A stretch of DNA of 64,000 bases, from assembly GCA_013399875.1 (NCBI GenBank), contig VXAZ01009310.1:124001-188000 (forward strand), read 5' to 3'. Position numbers and translations under genes: made by a program. The notes below the pieces were generated by a model. That model did not search any database, was not told the DNA's origin, and saw nothing but the letters and a program-made list of their open reading frames with translations. The stretch's first letter is position 1. The number at the start of each line of letters is the position of its first letter. This document shows, piece after piece, positions 1 through 12,112 of this stretch. This DNA is from Gymnorhina tibicen (taxonomy: Eukaryota; Chordata; Aves; Passeriformes; Artamidae).

Positions 1-2439
1 CAAGAATGAGATTTCGTACTTAAAAGAAGAATGAGAGCAGAGTATACAGCAGGTAGGTGTAGAGAGAAAGGGCATGAGTTAAAATAATCCTATTTCATAA
101 TCATTTAGTCCAAAATTCTTTTTTTTTTTTTCCTCTTCTGGACTCTAAGGTTCCTCTTCTGGACTTGGCTGCAACCAAGGACATCTGCCCTTAAGGGAAA
201 TTACAGATGTAGATTGGTTAAAACACTCATTGTAATTGAACAAGGCTGAAGTTCTTTAAAGAAAAGCTTTTTTTATGTATACACCATGAAAACTAAAACT
301 AAACCACTCAACCGTATAAGAATTCAGGACAAAGCACGCAGGATTCTAGATTTTGAAGCGGAAAGGGTGGAATCAATGAAAAATGAGTCACACGTAGAGG
401 AGGGGCAGCCCATTTCTGAAATAAATATTGTTTGACATGAGGAAATGACCTGACAACTGGAGCTGAACTAACATTAACATATTAATTGGAAAAGTCTCCC
501 TGCAGAAAATATTAGATTCTACACATTCTGCTTGGACTTTAGTTACATTTTCAGAAAACTGCATTATTCTTAAAGAATTTCTTGTTCTTATCAGGATGTG
601 AGTCCTTGAAGATCCTTTTCAACCTTTAGGAAGCAGTGGGATTTTCAGCCAGCACTCAAGCTCTGAGCTAGAAAATTTTCCATTCTTTTTCTTTCCCTTC
701 CCCCCCCAGAATCTCATTTGATAAATAACCAGAAGTTGCTCAAGTTCTAAAATGGAACATCAAACATTTCTGCAAGAGCTGGCAAAGCTGCTAAAGGCAC
801 AATAATTGTAATGAACAGGCACTGCCTGCTTTGACTCACATCCTGTTTCACTCATGCAGGGTATTAAGTTTATACAACGGATTAGTTGATGACAAACTTG
901 CTCCTCTACGGATTACAAATGAGAAAGTTGTAAAAATATCAACATACAAACAGCGTTACCAGGTATTACAACTGATTTGCACCACAGAGCACAGGATTTC
1001 GGGTGTTCTTTCAAATTGCACCCAGCTCAAACCAAATCTTAAGGAAAATGTGAAATTCTGACTACTTCTAATGGAGAAATATCTATGTTCTGTAGCAGTT
1101 TTTCCTTTCTATTTGAGGTGTTGGACTGGTATGGAGCCCATCACTGGTGACCATCTGATCATGGCATGGAAAGAGATTTGTCTAAAACTCTCTGTAAATG
1201 AAACTATATGGCCCTAATTCATATACATGTGACCCCAGAGCCATAAAGAGTGCACCAGCTGTGACTCATTCACCAATCTCTCATGAATTGAAGCCCAGAA
1301 TAATAAAGAACTGAAATACAGGGAGAGGGAGCAAAATATGGGATACAGCTTCTGCACTACCTGGAAGGAGAATAATTGTTTTCAGGTGTGTAACTATTCT
1401 ATTTTCTTCGGCAGCCTGTCACTGTGGGACATCGGAGTGACAGGGCAGAAAGAGTTCCATCCTTGCAAACATTTTCAAGAAACTGCATGTATTTACACTG
1501 AATTTTAAATTATGAGCAGATTAAACTGCCTAAACACCAAGGTACTGTAATACTGGATTTAAAAAATTAAAAAAAATAAATTAAAAGTCCCAAACAAACA
1601 AAACAAACTGAAGCAATTTTTACCTGAGATTGCAATTCTTGCCCTTCTAATCTGCTCTGGCTTTGTGCAGAACAGTGTTTAGTAAGTGTTAGGGTGTCAT
1701 TGAGATGGCCAAGCTCCAAACTGGCTGGTTCTTGAGACAGGCCAGTGCTGTTATCTGCACTTGGCGAAGGACAGATTGCCATCAAGTGAGAGTGAGAGGT
1801 GGGGGCAAACTGGGAAATCAACTTGTAAAAATCTTGGAATGATATTCACAAACATATGGGTGGGTGGAATAGAAAAAGCCCATTTGTTTCTTGGAAACAA
1901 TGCAGGAAACTGGAAATATCCATTATATAGTTGTTGAGGAAAAAAATGGGGAAAAAAAGAGTGAAGTTTCATGCTGAATACTGAAAGAGCATCAACAAGT
2001 TTGGCAAAAACTCCTCAAGCACTTTGGAGGTGGAGCTGGGATAGGCTGGTTTGGATGTCACTGTCTTTCTGAGCTGTTACCATGGGAGCTGTGATAACTA
2101 TGGTAAAAGAATCAAGCTGTTGTTTTCAGAGAGGTTTGAAAGGAAATTGAGCTAAAAACAAAGAGATTTTCAGCTTGGAATGAGAATCTTTTGTCCTTGC
2201 TAGAAACCTCAATCAGTGCTATTCATGCAAGAGCTCCCCTGATGTGCAGGCTGGCTGTGGGATGTCCTGTTCAGTTTCCAGGAACTCTGCTCAGGTAACA
2301 GGAGAACACAGGACTGACTGGTTGGATGTTTGTGATCCACCTGGCAGCACAAATTATATGAAGCAATTAGTGTAACAAACAGGCTTATTCTTGTGAACAA
2401 TGAGGAGGAACATCTTCTGCTTGGCAGACTTGTGATTTC
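1..2439. other. Intergenic, mostly unique
   Basis: Apart from the T-run and 15-bp duplication near 118-165 and an A-rich patch at 1561-1610, I see no repeat, gene or RNA. Short frames at 831-1061 and 1567-1972 have no family resemblance. Confidence 0.7.
130..165. repeat. 15-bp direct repeat, 21-bp period
   Basis: TTCCTCTTCTGGACT occurs at 130-144 and again at 151-165, next to a T-run. Probably a slippage duplication. Confidence 0.8.
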
Positions 2440-2870
2440 TAGAATCATGGAATGGTTTGGGTTGGAAGGGACATCAAAGATCACCCAGTTCCAACCCTGA
2501 CATGGACAGAGACACCTTCCACTATCTCAGGTTGCTCCAAACCCAGTCTAACCTGGCCTTGGATATTTTCAGGGATAGGGCAGCCACAGCTTCTCTGGGC
2601 ACCCTGTGCCAGGGCCTCCCCACCCTCACAGGGAACAATTTCTTCCCAATATCCCATCTCTCCCTGCCCTCTGGCAGTGGGAAGCCATTCCCTGTGTCCT
2701 GTCCCTCCATCCCTTGTCCCAAGTCCCTCTCCAGCTCTCCTGGAGCCCCTTTAGGCCCTGGAAGGGGCTCTGAGCTCTCCCTGGTGCCTTCACTTCTCCA
2801 GGTGAACACCCCCAGCTCTCCCAGCCTGGCTCCAGAGCAGAGGTACTCCAGACCTCTCCCTCTATCCTGG
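2440..2870 (-). mobile_element. CR1 LINE 3' fragment
   Basis: Begins TAGAATCATGGAATGGTTTG and runs through the CR1 3' UTR into more 5' parts, ending after CAGAGCAGAGGTACTCCAG. About 430 bp, one of the longer copies. It lacks the GGATCC insertion that marks the sister subfamily, reading AGGGATAGGGCAGCC. Confidence 0.93.
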
Positions 2871-3205
2871 CTCCTTAGAACAATTAAATCCAAGCCAATT
2901 CTTCAATCTCTACCCAACCCACAGCTACCTCTGAATTTTTTGGAAGAGCGAGTGTGTGTTTGTGTACCACATGTACCTATATGTACCTGCACACACACAG
3001 GTAGATAAGTTTTGGCAAATTAATTGTTCAGGCGAATGTTTCAGGCCAGAGGTCACAAAGCAGGAAAATGTCCAGGCTGTCCAGTTCTCAGAATATCACA
3101 GAATTTCTCCAAAATTTTTAAAAAGGCACATGGCCAAAAGAAAAGAGGTTGTTACACCTCATCGCTCTGGCTGATGGTGACTACTTTTGACTGCAGCCAT
3201 ATCCT

Positions 3206-3237
<32 letters not shown>

Positions 3238-4408
3238 AGGCCACTTTAAAAAGTTAGATTGATGATATTAATTTGAATTAAAAAGATTGCAATTATTCAT
3301 TCTTTGGAGGAAAGAAAATGTTTGCCTTGAGGTGCAGCAATTTGGTATCTGTGAGCATTTTTAGTCACAGATCCATTGGATTTTGTATCATACTGGGAGA
3401 AAAACTGCACAAGAGATTCTCTGGAGACTCTAAATTCCTCTGAGCAAGTAATTGAGTTGCAGGAGGGTTTCATGCATTGGCTGTCCCTGAGGAGTTCATG
3501 TCCTGGCCTTTCAGGCTGTGAATGGCACAAATCTAAATATTTCTGTGATTTCTGGAAAAGTCCTGTGATGCAATGAGCTCCTGGCTTCTTGGAATGACAT
3601 GAAAAAGCCCCTGGTAAAGTAAGGCCTTTATTTCTCAGTTTTAGCTGAAGGAACTTCAATTTCTTGCACAGTATGAAAAAAAAGCAAGACATTCCTCTTA
3701 GTTTCACAGAATTTATGCCTGTGGGGTGCAAATTTGAAGTGTGACCACTTAAAAATATCCTGGAAATATTACTTTGAAGGCTTTTCTCGGCACCTCAGTA
3801 TCAGTGACATGTTTGCTGTGTGCTTTAAGCTACTTATAAACTGCAGTGACCCATTTCCTCTGACAAGTTTGTAATAATGTTTGTAAGTTATAAAAAAAAT
3901 AAGCATGGAAAATAGAGATATTCATGGAATTTGGAGCCAGAAGGAATTTTCCTTATCCTCTTGTTCTTAATCAAGTAAAATTCCTTCTGCCCAGGAAAGA
4001 ATGAAAAATTCTTATTAATATCAAAGTCCTGCTTTTGAAGGGTCAGAAAGTTAAAAACAGTGTCAGCAGAAGAAGTTGTCTAACAGAGAATATCAAGAAA
4101 AAAAGTTCAAGATATTAAGTATCTTGAAGGGGGCTTTAAGGATAACATTGAAAGGAAAGCTGTTTTTTAAATTTGGTCGAATATCCTCAGTCATGTTAGT
4201 GAAAATTTCAATCCCTCCCCTACTAAACTCATAGGAGAAAATTGAGGACCTGCCTCAAGCTGTCAGAGGGAGAGGAGTGGGCACCTCAGAGACCTTCACA
4301 ACTTGCTGGATTCCTCAATGAGACCTTTCTGGTTGGGCACCTATGGGGTCTAAAGCTGGGAAAAGGAGAAGGAAAAGTAAGGAAATCATTCTGTCCTGAA
4401 GAAAAAGG
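2871..4408. other. Intergenic, unique
   Basis: A short CA tract near 2990, then the (AAC)n repeat. A 144-codon minus-strand frame (3297-3731) has irregular composition and no known domain. Confidence 0.65.
3206..3237. repeat. (AAC)n microsatellite, about 10.7 units
   Basis: Uninterrupted AAC units; likely polymorphic in length. Confidence 0.95.
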
Positions 4409-4552
4409 GAATCACAAAATAGTTTGGGTTGGGAGGGGCCTTAAAAATCATCCAGTTCCACCCCACTGCCATGGGCAGGGACATCTTCCACTACCCCAGG
4501 TTGTTCCAAGCCCAACCTGTTCTTGGACGCTTCCAGGGATGGGGTGTCAACC
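4409..4552 (-). mobile_element. CR1 LINE 3' fragment
   Basis: GAATCACAAAATAGTTTGGG at the 3' tail, through TTCCAGGGATGGGG, then stops abruptly. About 145 bp. Confidence 0.9.
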
Positions 4553-4869
4553 CATAAATCATCTTGTTCCAAATGATAAAAACCCTGGGCTTATGAAAGT
4601 GAAAATTAAATTACTACAATTAACCTTACATTTCCAGAGACGGTTGTGGCATCCAGACCTGAGCTCTTGTGCCACAAAGAAACACTAAACTGAGTCCTTT
4701 TGCCCTTCTACTCTTGCTCTCAGCAGCCATAGAAAATCAGATATTCCTGAGCATTTTGATATTGTGAATTTTTCAAAAATGGGAGGACAGGAAAAACTTC
4801 TTTGTACTTGCCCATTTTCTAGAGCATTTTCAATAGAATAGTGTCCCCTGCGACTTTCTCACAGTTCCT

Positions 4870-5012
4870 CTTCACAGGACTTTTGTTCCAGACCCATCTC
4901 CAGCACCATGCCCTTCTCTGGACACACTCCAGGCCCTCAATGTCTTTCTTCAAGTGATGGGCCCAGAAGGAGACAGAGGACTGAAAGTGACTGGACACAA
5001 TACTCCAGGTGG
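4870..5012 (-). mobile_element. Old CR1 fragment (internal)
   Basis: CCCTTCTCTGGACACACTCC and TCAATGTCTTTCTTC match a CR1 region several hundred bp from the 3' end, then GACTGGACACAATACTCC. About 20 unmatched bases interrupt it, and the 3' tail is missing. Confidence 0.72.
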
Positions 5013-6003
5013 TTTTCAAATACTTGTTAATGCTCTTTTCCAAACAAGAAAACCGATTCAGCTGAACCCTTCTAAATATTTTATTGGTAAAAGGAAAAAA
5101 AAATGAACAACTTTCATTTCCTGCAATGTTAGTAGGATGGAGAAACTCCTAGGGTCCAAAAGCCCAGATTTTAACTCATTTTCATTCCCGAGCTCTTTGA
5201 TGTGCAACCAGAGAATGCTGTTAATTAAAGCAGGTCCCCAAAGGCAAAAATTGTTGTTGTGTTGAAAGCGAGAGAGAGGAAAAAAAAGCAACCTGCATCA
5301 TTTCGCATTGCAAGGGACCAAAGTAACACCCTTAAAAATTCATTTCCACTGAGTGCTCTGAAACCTGATCACTTGTCCCCAGAAAACACAACCGCTGGGC
5401 CAAATATTCAGGTGGTGTTGATCAGTGTGGCGCACACAGGCACAGAGGATGCTATGATTCATGTGAACGCTTCGTGCCACTTCTGACCGTGCTTTGGCTG
5501 TGGCTTGGTGCTGTCGAAAGCCGCCACACCAGACCAGGGATCATCAGGCATCCCAGACACAGCCCCAGCAACTTGTTTTTCATTCTTCTTCACCAGACTC
5601 ATTTCTGATTGACTTAATATGTATTTTCTACTTTCTTTCCAAAGCTGCCTGAGCTGTTGTTTTATAACAGCTTCATGCTGCAGCACATGCTCTGTGGTTT
5701 TCTGCTACTCCTACCCCTAGTGCTGTATGCAGTGCATCCCTTTCAGCCCCCCCAAGTCCCCTCAGCCCCCCTAATCCCCTCAGACCCATTGTGGTGGCAG
5801 CTCCTATCACTCCCAGGAGACTGTGGGTGGATGAGCCTGGAGGTGACACCAGCTGAGCCCAGGGGTGACAGCAGCTGAGCAGAAAGGACCTTAGCACTGT
5901 ACAAGCACTGCTCAGCAATCTCTCTTTATTTTTAAGTTTTAAGCACAAAGTGAAAATAAACCCCACATGAGCCTGAGCCCTTACCAGTCTAACTCTCCCC
6001 CAG
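5013..6003. other. Intergenic, downstream of the pseudogene
   Basis: AT-rich to 5.4 kb, then C-rich. Includes an imperfect duplication of GGTGACACCAGCTGAG / GGTGACAGCAGCTGAG near 5842-5878 and the AATAAA (minus) at 5925-5930. Confidence 0.6.
5745..5782. repeat. Imperfect 18-bp tandem duplication
   Basis: Two C-rich units ending TCCCCTCAG, differing at a few bases; gives a repeated LRGLGG on the minus strand in a frame with no other support. Confidence 0.7.
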
Positions 6004-7011
6004 TTAAACCAGCACACTGGGAAAGCTGGCTGCTGCCTGCTCTAGGCTCAGGCAGCTGCCTGTGCTGCCTTCATGCACTGCCAAAACCAGCTCAGTGCAG
6101 CTCTGCTCCTTGGAGGGGCTGCTCCCCAGGAACTCGCAGGAGCAGGGCAGCAGCATCAGACACCAGTACGGGCACTGAGGCAAATGCAGCCAGGCTGAAA
6201 GCAGCAAGTTTTACACCCAGGTGGAGATTTGCTCCAGGTGTAAGTAGGAGCCCATGGGTTTCTAGGAGCAGTGAGCTGTGATCCCTCAGCAGCTCATTGC
6301 CCCAGCAGTGGACAAAACACAAGGGAAATCTCATCCCATCAGATGCTCCATGGAGCACTTCAGCACCACACGGATGTCAGAGCACCTCTCTGGCTGCTGC
6401 CCCACAGTGTCCTGCTCCAGGATGGAAGAGCGCCCAGTGGGTGGCTGCAGGAACATGAGCAGCTGCTAGAAGATTCAGTTCTTGCGAACCTTCTAGGATC
6501 CATGGGTGCCGTTCATCCCAGTGTGCGGGGAAATCTTTGGCATGAGAGCGCTCTGTGAAAACTCTCGGTTGATCAAGAAGTCACCCAGCAGCTGCTTCAG
6601 ATTCCTGCCCAGGTCAGGCAGTTCCTGCACTGGAAATAGGGCAGGCCAAGCCAAAGGCCTGGTAGCATTTTGTGGTCCATTGAGGTCTTCATCCTCCTCA
6701 CCATCATCCTCCTCCTCTTCGCAGCTGTAGCCCTGCTCAGGGCAGCTGCTGGAGCCAAGCTGCTTTTGCATGCAGAACTCAAAGAGCACGGCTGCCACAG
6801 CAGCCTGAAAGAGCCAGTAAAACATGGAGTGGAGGAAAGCTTTTTCCAGGGCCCTCCGCTCAATCTCCTGCCACAGCCGTGACATCTCCTGGCGCAGAAA
6901 CTCCTCGCGCTGCTGCATCCGCTGGGCCATGGCCACATCGGCCTGTGGATCTTGTGTCTGCCCGGGCAGGATGGCCAGCACAGCCAGGAGGAGTGTGACT
7001 GCCACAGCCAT
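6004..7011 (-). pseudogene. ITPRIPL1-like: ITPRIPL1-like pseudogene (truncated, multiple stops)
   Basis: Seen: an open frame of 172 codons from the ATG at 7011 to a TAG at 6493. Residues 1-19 are signal-like and start MAVAVTLLLAVLAI; 26-57 form a charged Q/E/R-rich coiled coil; about 60-80 are hydrophobic; 98-109 are almost all Asp/Glu. This order matches the avian inositol 1,4,5-trisphosphate receptor-interacting protein-like 1 family (Mab-21-type fold, membrane-anchored). Below 6493 the same frame still reads family-like segments (QPPTGRSSILEQDTVGQ at about 6435-6385, SDIRVVLKC at about 6370, SAWLHLPQ near 6190, TELVLAV and CLSLE near 6060), interrupted by stops at 6475-6477, 6466-6468, 6331-6333 and 6211-6213. 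Between about 6320 and 6245 the match moves to another frame (NELLRDHSS) and back, implying two compensating indels. The frame ends at 6004, well short of the roughly 500 residues usual for the family. An AG acceptor-like site with a pyrimidine tract lies three bases upstream of the ATG, and AATAAA (minus strand) lies at 5925-5930. The family call is from memory and fairly sure; loss of function is clear unless the 172-codon N-terminal piece is expressed. Confidence 0.8.
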
Positions 7012-8718
7012 GGCCTGGAGGAGATGGGAGAAAGGTTTATGCAGCAGGTCTGGGTGAACAGGGTTGAAGGGACTGCAGTCCCTGGCTGGAGACAGCACAG
7101 GGCCCATCCTGCCCAAGCCACCCTGACGGCCATCCCCTGGCTGGGCTGTGCCCCATGAAAGGGCAAAGACACTTGAGCAGAGTCTCCTGAGGCCCCATCC
7201 CTGCCATGCTGGAGCATTCCATGGAGCCAGGGGCACCTGGCACACCCAAAGCCACTCAGGGCACCCGCTGCCACCCCTGGGAGCCCCAAGCCCCTCTGTC
7301 CCCAGCCCCGAGGACAGGGTTATGCCCTGCCCTGAGGGGCTCAGCTCTTGCTCTGGGTTAGAAATCCCCTGGGCATCTGCCACGTGCCCCACCCAGCCCA
7401 GCCTTGCTGAAAGTATCTTGTAACATCTAATGGTCATTTAAAATAAGAGCTATAACCAGTTTGGGCTGAAGTTTCCCATCCTGCCATTTTCCAGCAGCCT
7501 CATGCTGTTCTGTTTAGCTTTCTTACAGGTAGAATAAGGATAAGATGAAGAGGGGACAGTTGGTTCTTTCTTCTTAATTTTCTCTAAAATGCTTTATGTA
7601 CTCCAGGAGATGCTAATTAAAGAAATTATGTTCTGTTTGCCTAGCCTGAAACAGTATTTTTAAAAAACATCAGAACCAAATCCACATCTACTTTATTGTT
7701 ACTCATCTCATCCTTTGACTCAAAGACCTGAAATCTATCAGACTGTTTCTTCTTTTCTATTTTCCTGCAATGCACATTATTACAAGCAGCTGAAAAGTCT
7801 TTGTCTGTTCAGTGAAGACTTACTGAATCATGCAGTGAAGCACAGAGCCTGCACTGAACATCCTGTATCTCCTCTTCCAAGATAGTTATTCTACATGCAC
7901 AGCACACACCTACCAGATCTCTCCTGGTGTTACAAGGATGAGATGGATTTTCTCTCACAGCTGGATTTCAGGCTGTAAAAGCACTACTGGCTTTAAGGAA
8001 AAGATACTGAATTTGAGATTCTGTAGTTAATTCTGTAGTACTTTGAGCCTGAAACAAGACTTGCACAGGATATTTAACTTGGGCCATTTGGAAATGTTAT
8101 TTTACAATAAGTCCTTCTCATTTTTATCTGGTGGATGTATTTGTGCCTTATTTTGGAGGAAGGTAGACAGGATCAGAAGCTGGAAGGAATTATATAGTGG
8201 AATAGAAGAGAAATGAATGAACAAATGCCCAAGAACTTCAGTGCTCCCCAGTGCCTCTTCTGCTGTTTAGGAGCATTGGTTATGTGATTTAAACTTGCAA
8301 GGTTTTTAGCTGAATTTTGGTTGCTCTTTTCCACAAGATAGGGGAAATTTGCAGAAACTGATGCTTTTAAAAGTACAAATTCAAACCTTTACATTTCCAA
8401 AGCTGTGCATGAATCTGCTCCTTCTGCCAATCAGTCCTTCCTAAGCTGTGGAATAATATCCCTTACCAGCAAACTTCCTTTCTCCTTTTCAGGAGACCAC
8501 ACTATGACTGCTTGTTCTTTCCCATCCTAGCTGTTATTTGATTTTAAATGCTAATGTTTCACAGAAATGCTCTCTTTAATAAGAATGTTGTGCTACACTC
8601 CAGTGGATATCAAAGTAGGGTTCAACTCTCCAACCTCCAGCAGCAAGAGCATAATTTTTTTTTTGTTCAAATAACTTTGAGATATTTATATCTACTTTCT
8701 CCTACTCTTTTCTGGATG

Positions 8719-8735
8719 ATTTTTTTTTTTTTTTT
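8719..8735. repeat. poly(T) run, 17
   Basis: Homopolymer; other runs of 11 or more lie at about 118-131, 8925-8941 (A17), 9620-9631, 12124-12138, 15312-15325, 16597-16621, 28687-28700, 40367-40381, 47863-47876, 50668-50695 and 62163-62177. None is attached to a recognisable retroposed copy with target-site duplications. Confidence 0.9.
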
Positions 8736-9537
8736 AATGGGAGAAAGTTGCCACAGAAGGGAAAAGTTTTCCCCTTTGCTGACATGAGTGCTGCAGCACT
8801 TCTGATGCCTGGGAATAAAAACTGAGGGTGAATATTTCAAAAGGCAAAAGTATTATGAGAATTTTATACCAGACCCTAAAATACAACCCAGCTCTTACTC
8901 CTGAGGAATTAGTCATGTTTCAGGAAAAAAAAAAAAAAAAATTGGTTCATCTGGTAGATTAGTTTTATGGCTTTATTTGTATTTTACACTCTTGTTTGGT
9001 TTGAGTACACTGGCACCCAAGCCAGGTTATCTTAATGTTTTAACCATACTATTAACATGCTTTCTGATCAGCCAATATAGCTGAAAAAAAGGTAATATGC
9101 CTGGCATTAATCCTTTCCTGCTTTTTTAAAGCCAAACAAACAAATCCTGAATAATAATGTGGGATTTTCCGGTTTGGCTACAAGCAGTTTCTTGCCATTC
9201 TCCTCTTTAAAAAATTTCCATCTGACATGCCAGCAGTGCTGTCTTGTTTTTGTTCTCATATATAATTAGAATGTCAGGAAAAAAGAAAAGCTTGCAACCA
9301 GTTTAGTGCTGAGACCAGGGCTTTTTCTGCTGGAGGAGCGGAACATCAAGTCCTCATTAGGATTAAAATCATCAGTGTTTAGATACTCACTTGAAAACCC
9401 TTAATGGGAAGTGTTCTCTTAATGCTATGGAAGTATTTCCTTAATCAGGGCACTTTTAAGTTCAAGGGTTTAATTACAGTTATAGCCAGTAAATGTGGAA
9501 AAATTACCCAGCACGTGAAACTGTGCTACAGGAATGT

Positions 9538-9577
9538 TATGGATTAGGAAATATGGCTATGGATTAGGAAATATGGT
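9538..9577. repeat. 20-bp tandem duplication
   Basis: TATGGATTAGGAAATATGGC is followed directly by a second copy differing only in the last base (T). Near-identity suggests a recent duplication. Confidence 0.92.
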
Positions 9578-9676
9578 TAGGACCTGAACTTGGCCCCAAA
9601 AGTTCAAAGGAGTGGATGTAAAAAAAAAAAACCAAATTATTTTGTTTTGTGAGGGAGAAAAAAGGCTGAGAGTTAT

Positions 9677-9757
9677 TGAACACTTCCAGGGATGGGGCAG
9701 CCACAATTTCCCTGGGCAAGCTGTGCCAGGGCCTCACCACCCTCACAGGGAAGAGTT
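9677..9757 (-). mobile_element. CR1 LINE fragment (both ends missing)
   Basis: Only the segment from CACTTCCAGGGATGGGGCAG to CCCTCACAGGGAAG remains; the 3' tail is replaced by unrelated A-rich sequence. Confidence 0.85.
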
Positions 9758-11573
9758 TTATTACAGAACTTGTATTTCCATTTTCCTTTTGTTAAGCACC
9801 AGGGCCTTCTGAATGAAGGCAAGATGTATTACTTTTATATTTTCCAATTCAGAGTAATTTTCATAGTTCTCACAAGAGGCTCCAACAATTGAAGCTCATC
9901 AGCTGACATTTAATGGCTTATTTGAAATTGTCAACAGATTTGACTTTTTTTTTAAATCCTGCTTAGTGACAAAATTCTCTCCCTGCAAAAAGGGACAGGA
10001 AGGGCACAGTAAAACCCCAAGTACTTTCTAATTCTGTTTCAAACAAAAATGTTACACCCTTGCCAATGCACATACATAAGCATAAAGCAGGTATTTCCTT
10101 ACAAAAGGAGAAAATTGAGAGCTTGAATTGTCTCCTCTGATACTCCCATCCTTTCTGTTTCTGAGTCGTGAGAGCCCTCTAGGGTTAGCTCAGGCACTTG
10201 GTGTTGCACTAATTAGTCCTAAGAAGATCCCAAGAAACAGCACACAAACTGTGCCACATCCATGGCTGGACATCCTCACTTGTGCCCACAGCTACTCAGA
10301 AATCTGCTTCTGCAAACTTACACACCGTTCACATCCCTGTGCTCCTAAATCACCAACTTAAAGAGCTCTTGTGTTAAAGTCAACTTTCCCCTTCCCTAAC
10401 AAAGTGGGATCCATTTTCAGTCTTGCTAGAGTTATTTTTTTCCCCCGAATTTTCTAATTTATAATGTTGCCAACTTTAATCTGGGCTTCAGCAAAGAGAA
10501 ATCCCTATATCCTTGTAAAAGAGATAAAAGTTGGGCAAGTCACAATATTTAAGCACCAATGTGCACCTGCTTGTAGGAACTGGTGGCTTGCACCTTGTCA
10601 GGTTTAAAATAATATTCTCATTTTAAGATTCTTAATAAGATAAGATTGAGACTACTTTTCTCTTGCCATTATTATTACCATTATTATTATTAAAACCCAG
10701 TCATTGCATTAAAAACAAGTGTTGAGCTGAGCTGCAGCTCCTGTCAAGCAGGTTCTTACAGGAGTTTTCCAAACGTGCCACACCTCTCCAAAGGAAATAT
10801 TGGTACAAAGACAGAAAGCAAAGATGGGCAAACCCCAATATAATCAGAACAAGCCCTTTTCCAAACTTCAGAAATCTTGTTTTGACTTCACTCATAAATC
10901 ATCAGTGAAGACACACACAACGAAGAAAAATCAAAAACAACAAGCAGCACAGCAAAAACAAATCCAGCTTTTCTGATATTGTTGTTATATATATAGGCAG
11001 AGGTTTCTTGCATAAAATTTCAGGTCAAAAGTCCCAAAGGTTTCTGTTTGTACAGAAGGAGAACCAGACACATCCAAAGAGTGGGTTATAATTCCCTGTA
11101 TTTAAGAGGCAGCAGTTTCACAATAGAGACAAACCATTTCTCCTGTGGTCTCTCCTGTGTCTCAGAGCTTACACTTCCATCTAACACCCATTTTTTAATT
11201 TTCTCTTGCCAAATTCCCTTCCAAATGTCACATATTGTGACACATATGTAAGCCAGGTGTGGGGAAAAGGAAGCCAATTTAAGTGGGCGATGGTGTAACT
11301 CACAGTTTAATGCCCTGCTTCAAAATACCCACAAACCTTGGTACTGTGAAATACAGAAGTCTGATATTGCATTTTTAAAAGTCAGATGACAACACCTGTA
11401 ACCACCACTTTTTTTTTTTAATAAAAAAGAAAAAACTACTTAGAGGCCAGTTTGTAGCTGAAGGGCTCAGAAAGCCAAAGGTGAGGAGAAGGAATAAAAA
11501 TGTGCTCCTGACATCAAAATCCCTTTAGAAGAAATTTGAATTCCCACCTGGTTTTGCTGACAGGGTGACTTAG
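9758..11573. other. Intergenic, AT-rich, unique
   Basis: Only the short (ATT)n at 10668 and an A-rich stretch near 10925-10970 stand out. Confidence 0.65.
10668..10692. repeat. (ATT)n microsatellite, short, interrupted
   Basis: ATT units broken once by ACC; about 8 units. Confidence 0.8.
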
Positions 11574-12112
11574 AGACTCATGGAGTCATTTAGGTTGGAA
11601 AAGACCTCTGAAGTCATTGAGTCCAACCATTCCCCCAGCACTGCCAAGGCCACCACTGACCCATGGCCCCAAGGGCCACATCCACACGGCTGCTAAATCC
11701 CTCCAGGGATGGGGACTCCAACACTGCCCTGGGCAGCTGTGCCAGGGCTGGATGACCCCTCCCATGAGGAAATTTTTCCTAATGTGCAATCTAAACTTCC
11801 CCTGGCACAACGTGAAACCAAGTTTCCTTTTCTCCAATCGCTTGTTACTTAGGAAAAGAGACCAACATCCACCTGGCTACAACCTTCTTTCAAGTGGTTG
11901 TGCAGAGCCAGAAGGTCCCCCCCGAGCCTCCTTTTCTCCAGGCTGAGCCCCCCCAGCTCCCTCAGGCACGCCTGGTGCTCCAGCCCCTTCCCTGGACCCA
12001 CTCCAGTCCCTCAATGTCCTGTCCTGAGGGGCCCAAAACTGACCCCAAGATTCAAGGTACCTCAGCAATGCCCAGTGCAGGGGACAGTCACTGCCCTGGT
12101 CCTGCTGAGACA
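11574..12112 (-). mobile_element. CR1 LINE fragment, second subfamily, about 540 bp
   Basis: Differs from the 2440 type: AGGTTGGAAAAGACCTCTGA, then CCAAGGGCCACATCCACACG and CCTCCAGGGATGGGGACTCC, continuing past CTCCTTTTCTCCAGGCTGAG to the ACTGACCCCAAGATTCAAGG region. Same subfamily as 16112, 28021, 36751 and 52070. Confidence 0.92.

Larger units (their letters stand above)
7012..9676. other. Intergenic; first 430 bp GC-rich flank of the pseudogene
   Basis: The minus-strand frame stays open upstream of the pseudogene ATG to 7437, but has no start in good context and low-complexity Gly/Pro/Ser content; it is probably 5' UTR or intron of the ancestral copy. From 7.44 kb the DNA is AT-rich with T17 at 8719, A17 at 8925 and the 20-bp tandem at 9538. 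Confidence 0.6.

Noticed and set aside
2452..3008. Frames of 100-183 codons on plus and 123 on minus
   Set aside because: They lie in a CR1 3' fragment in non-ORF2 sequence; the same Ser/Pro/Leu-rich words recur in frames at 20048, 35481, 37332 and 53504, all CR1.
8925..8941. A17 run as a possible retroposon tail
   Set aside because: No element or target-site duplication could be found on either side.
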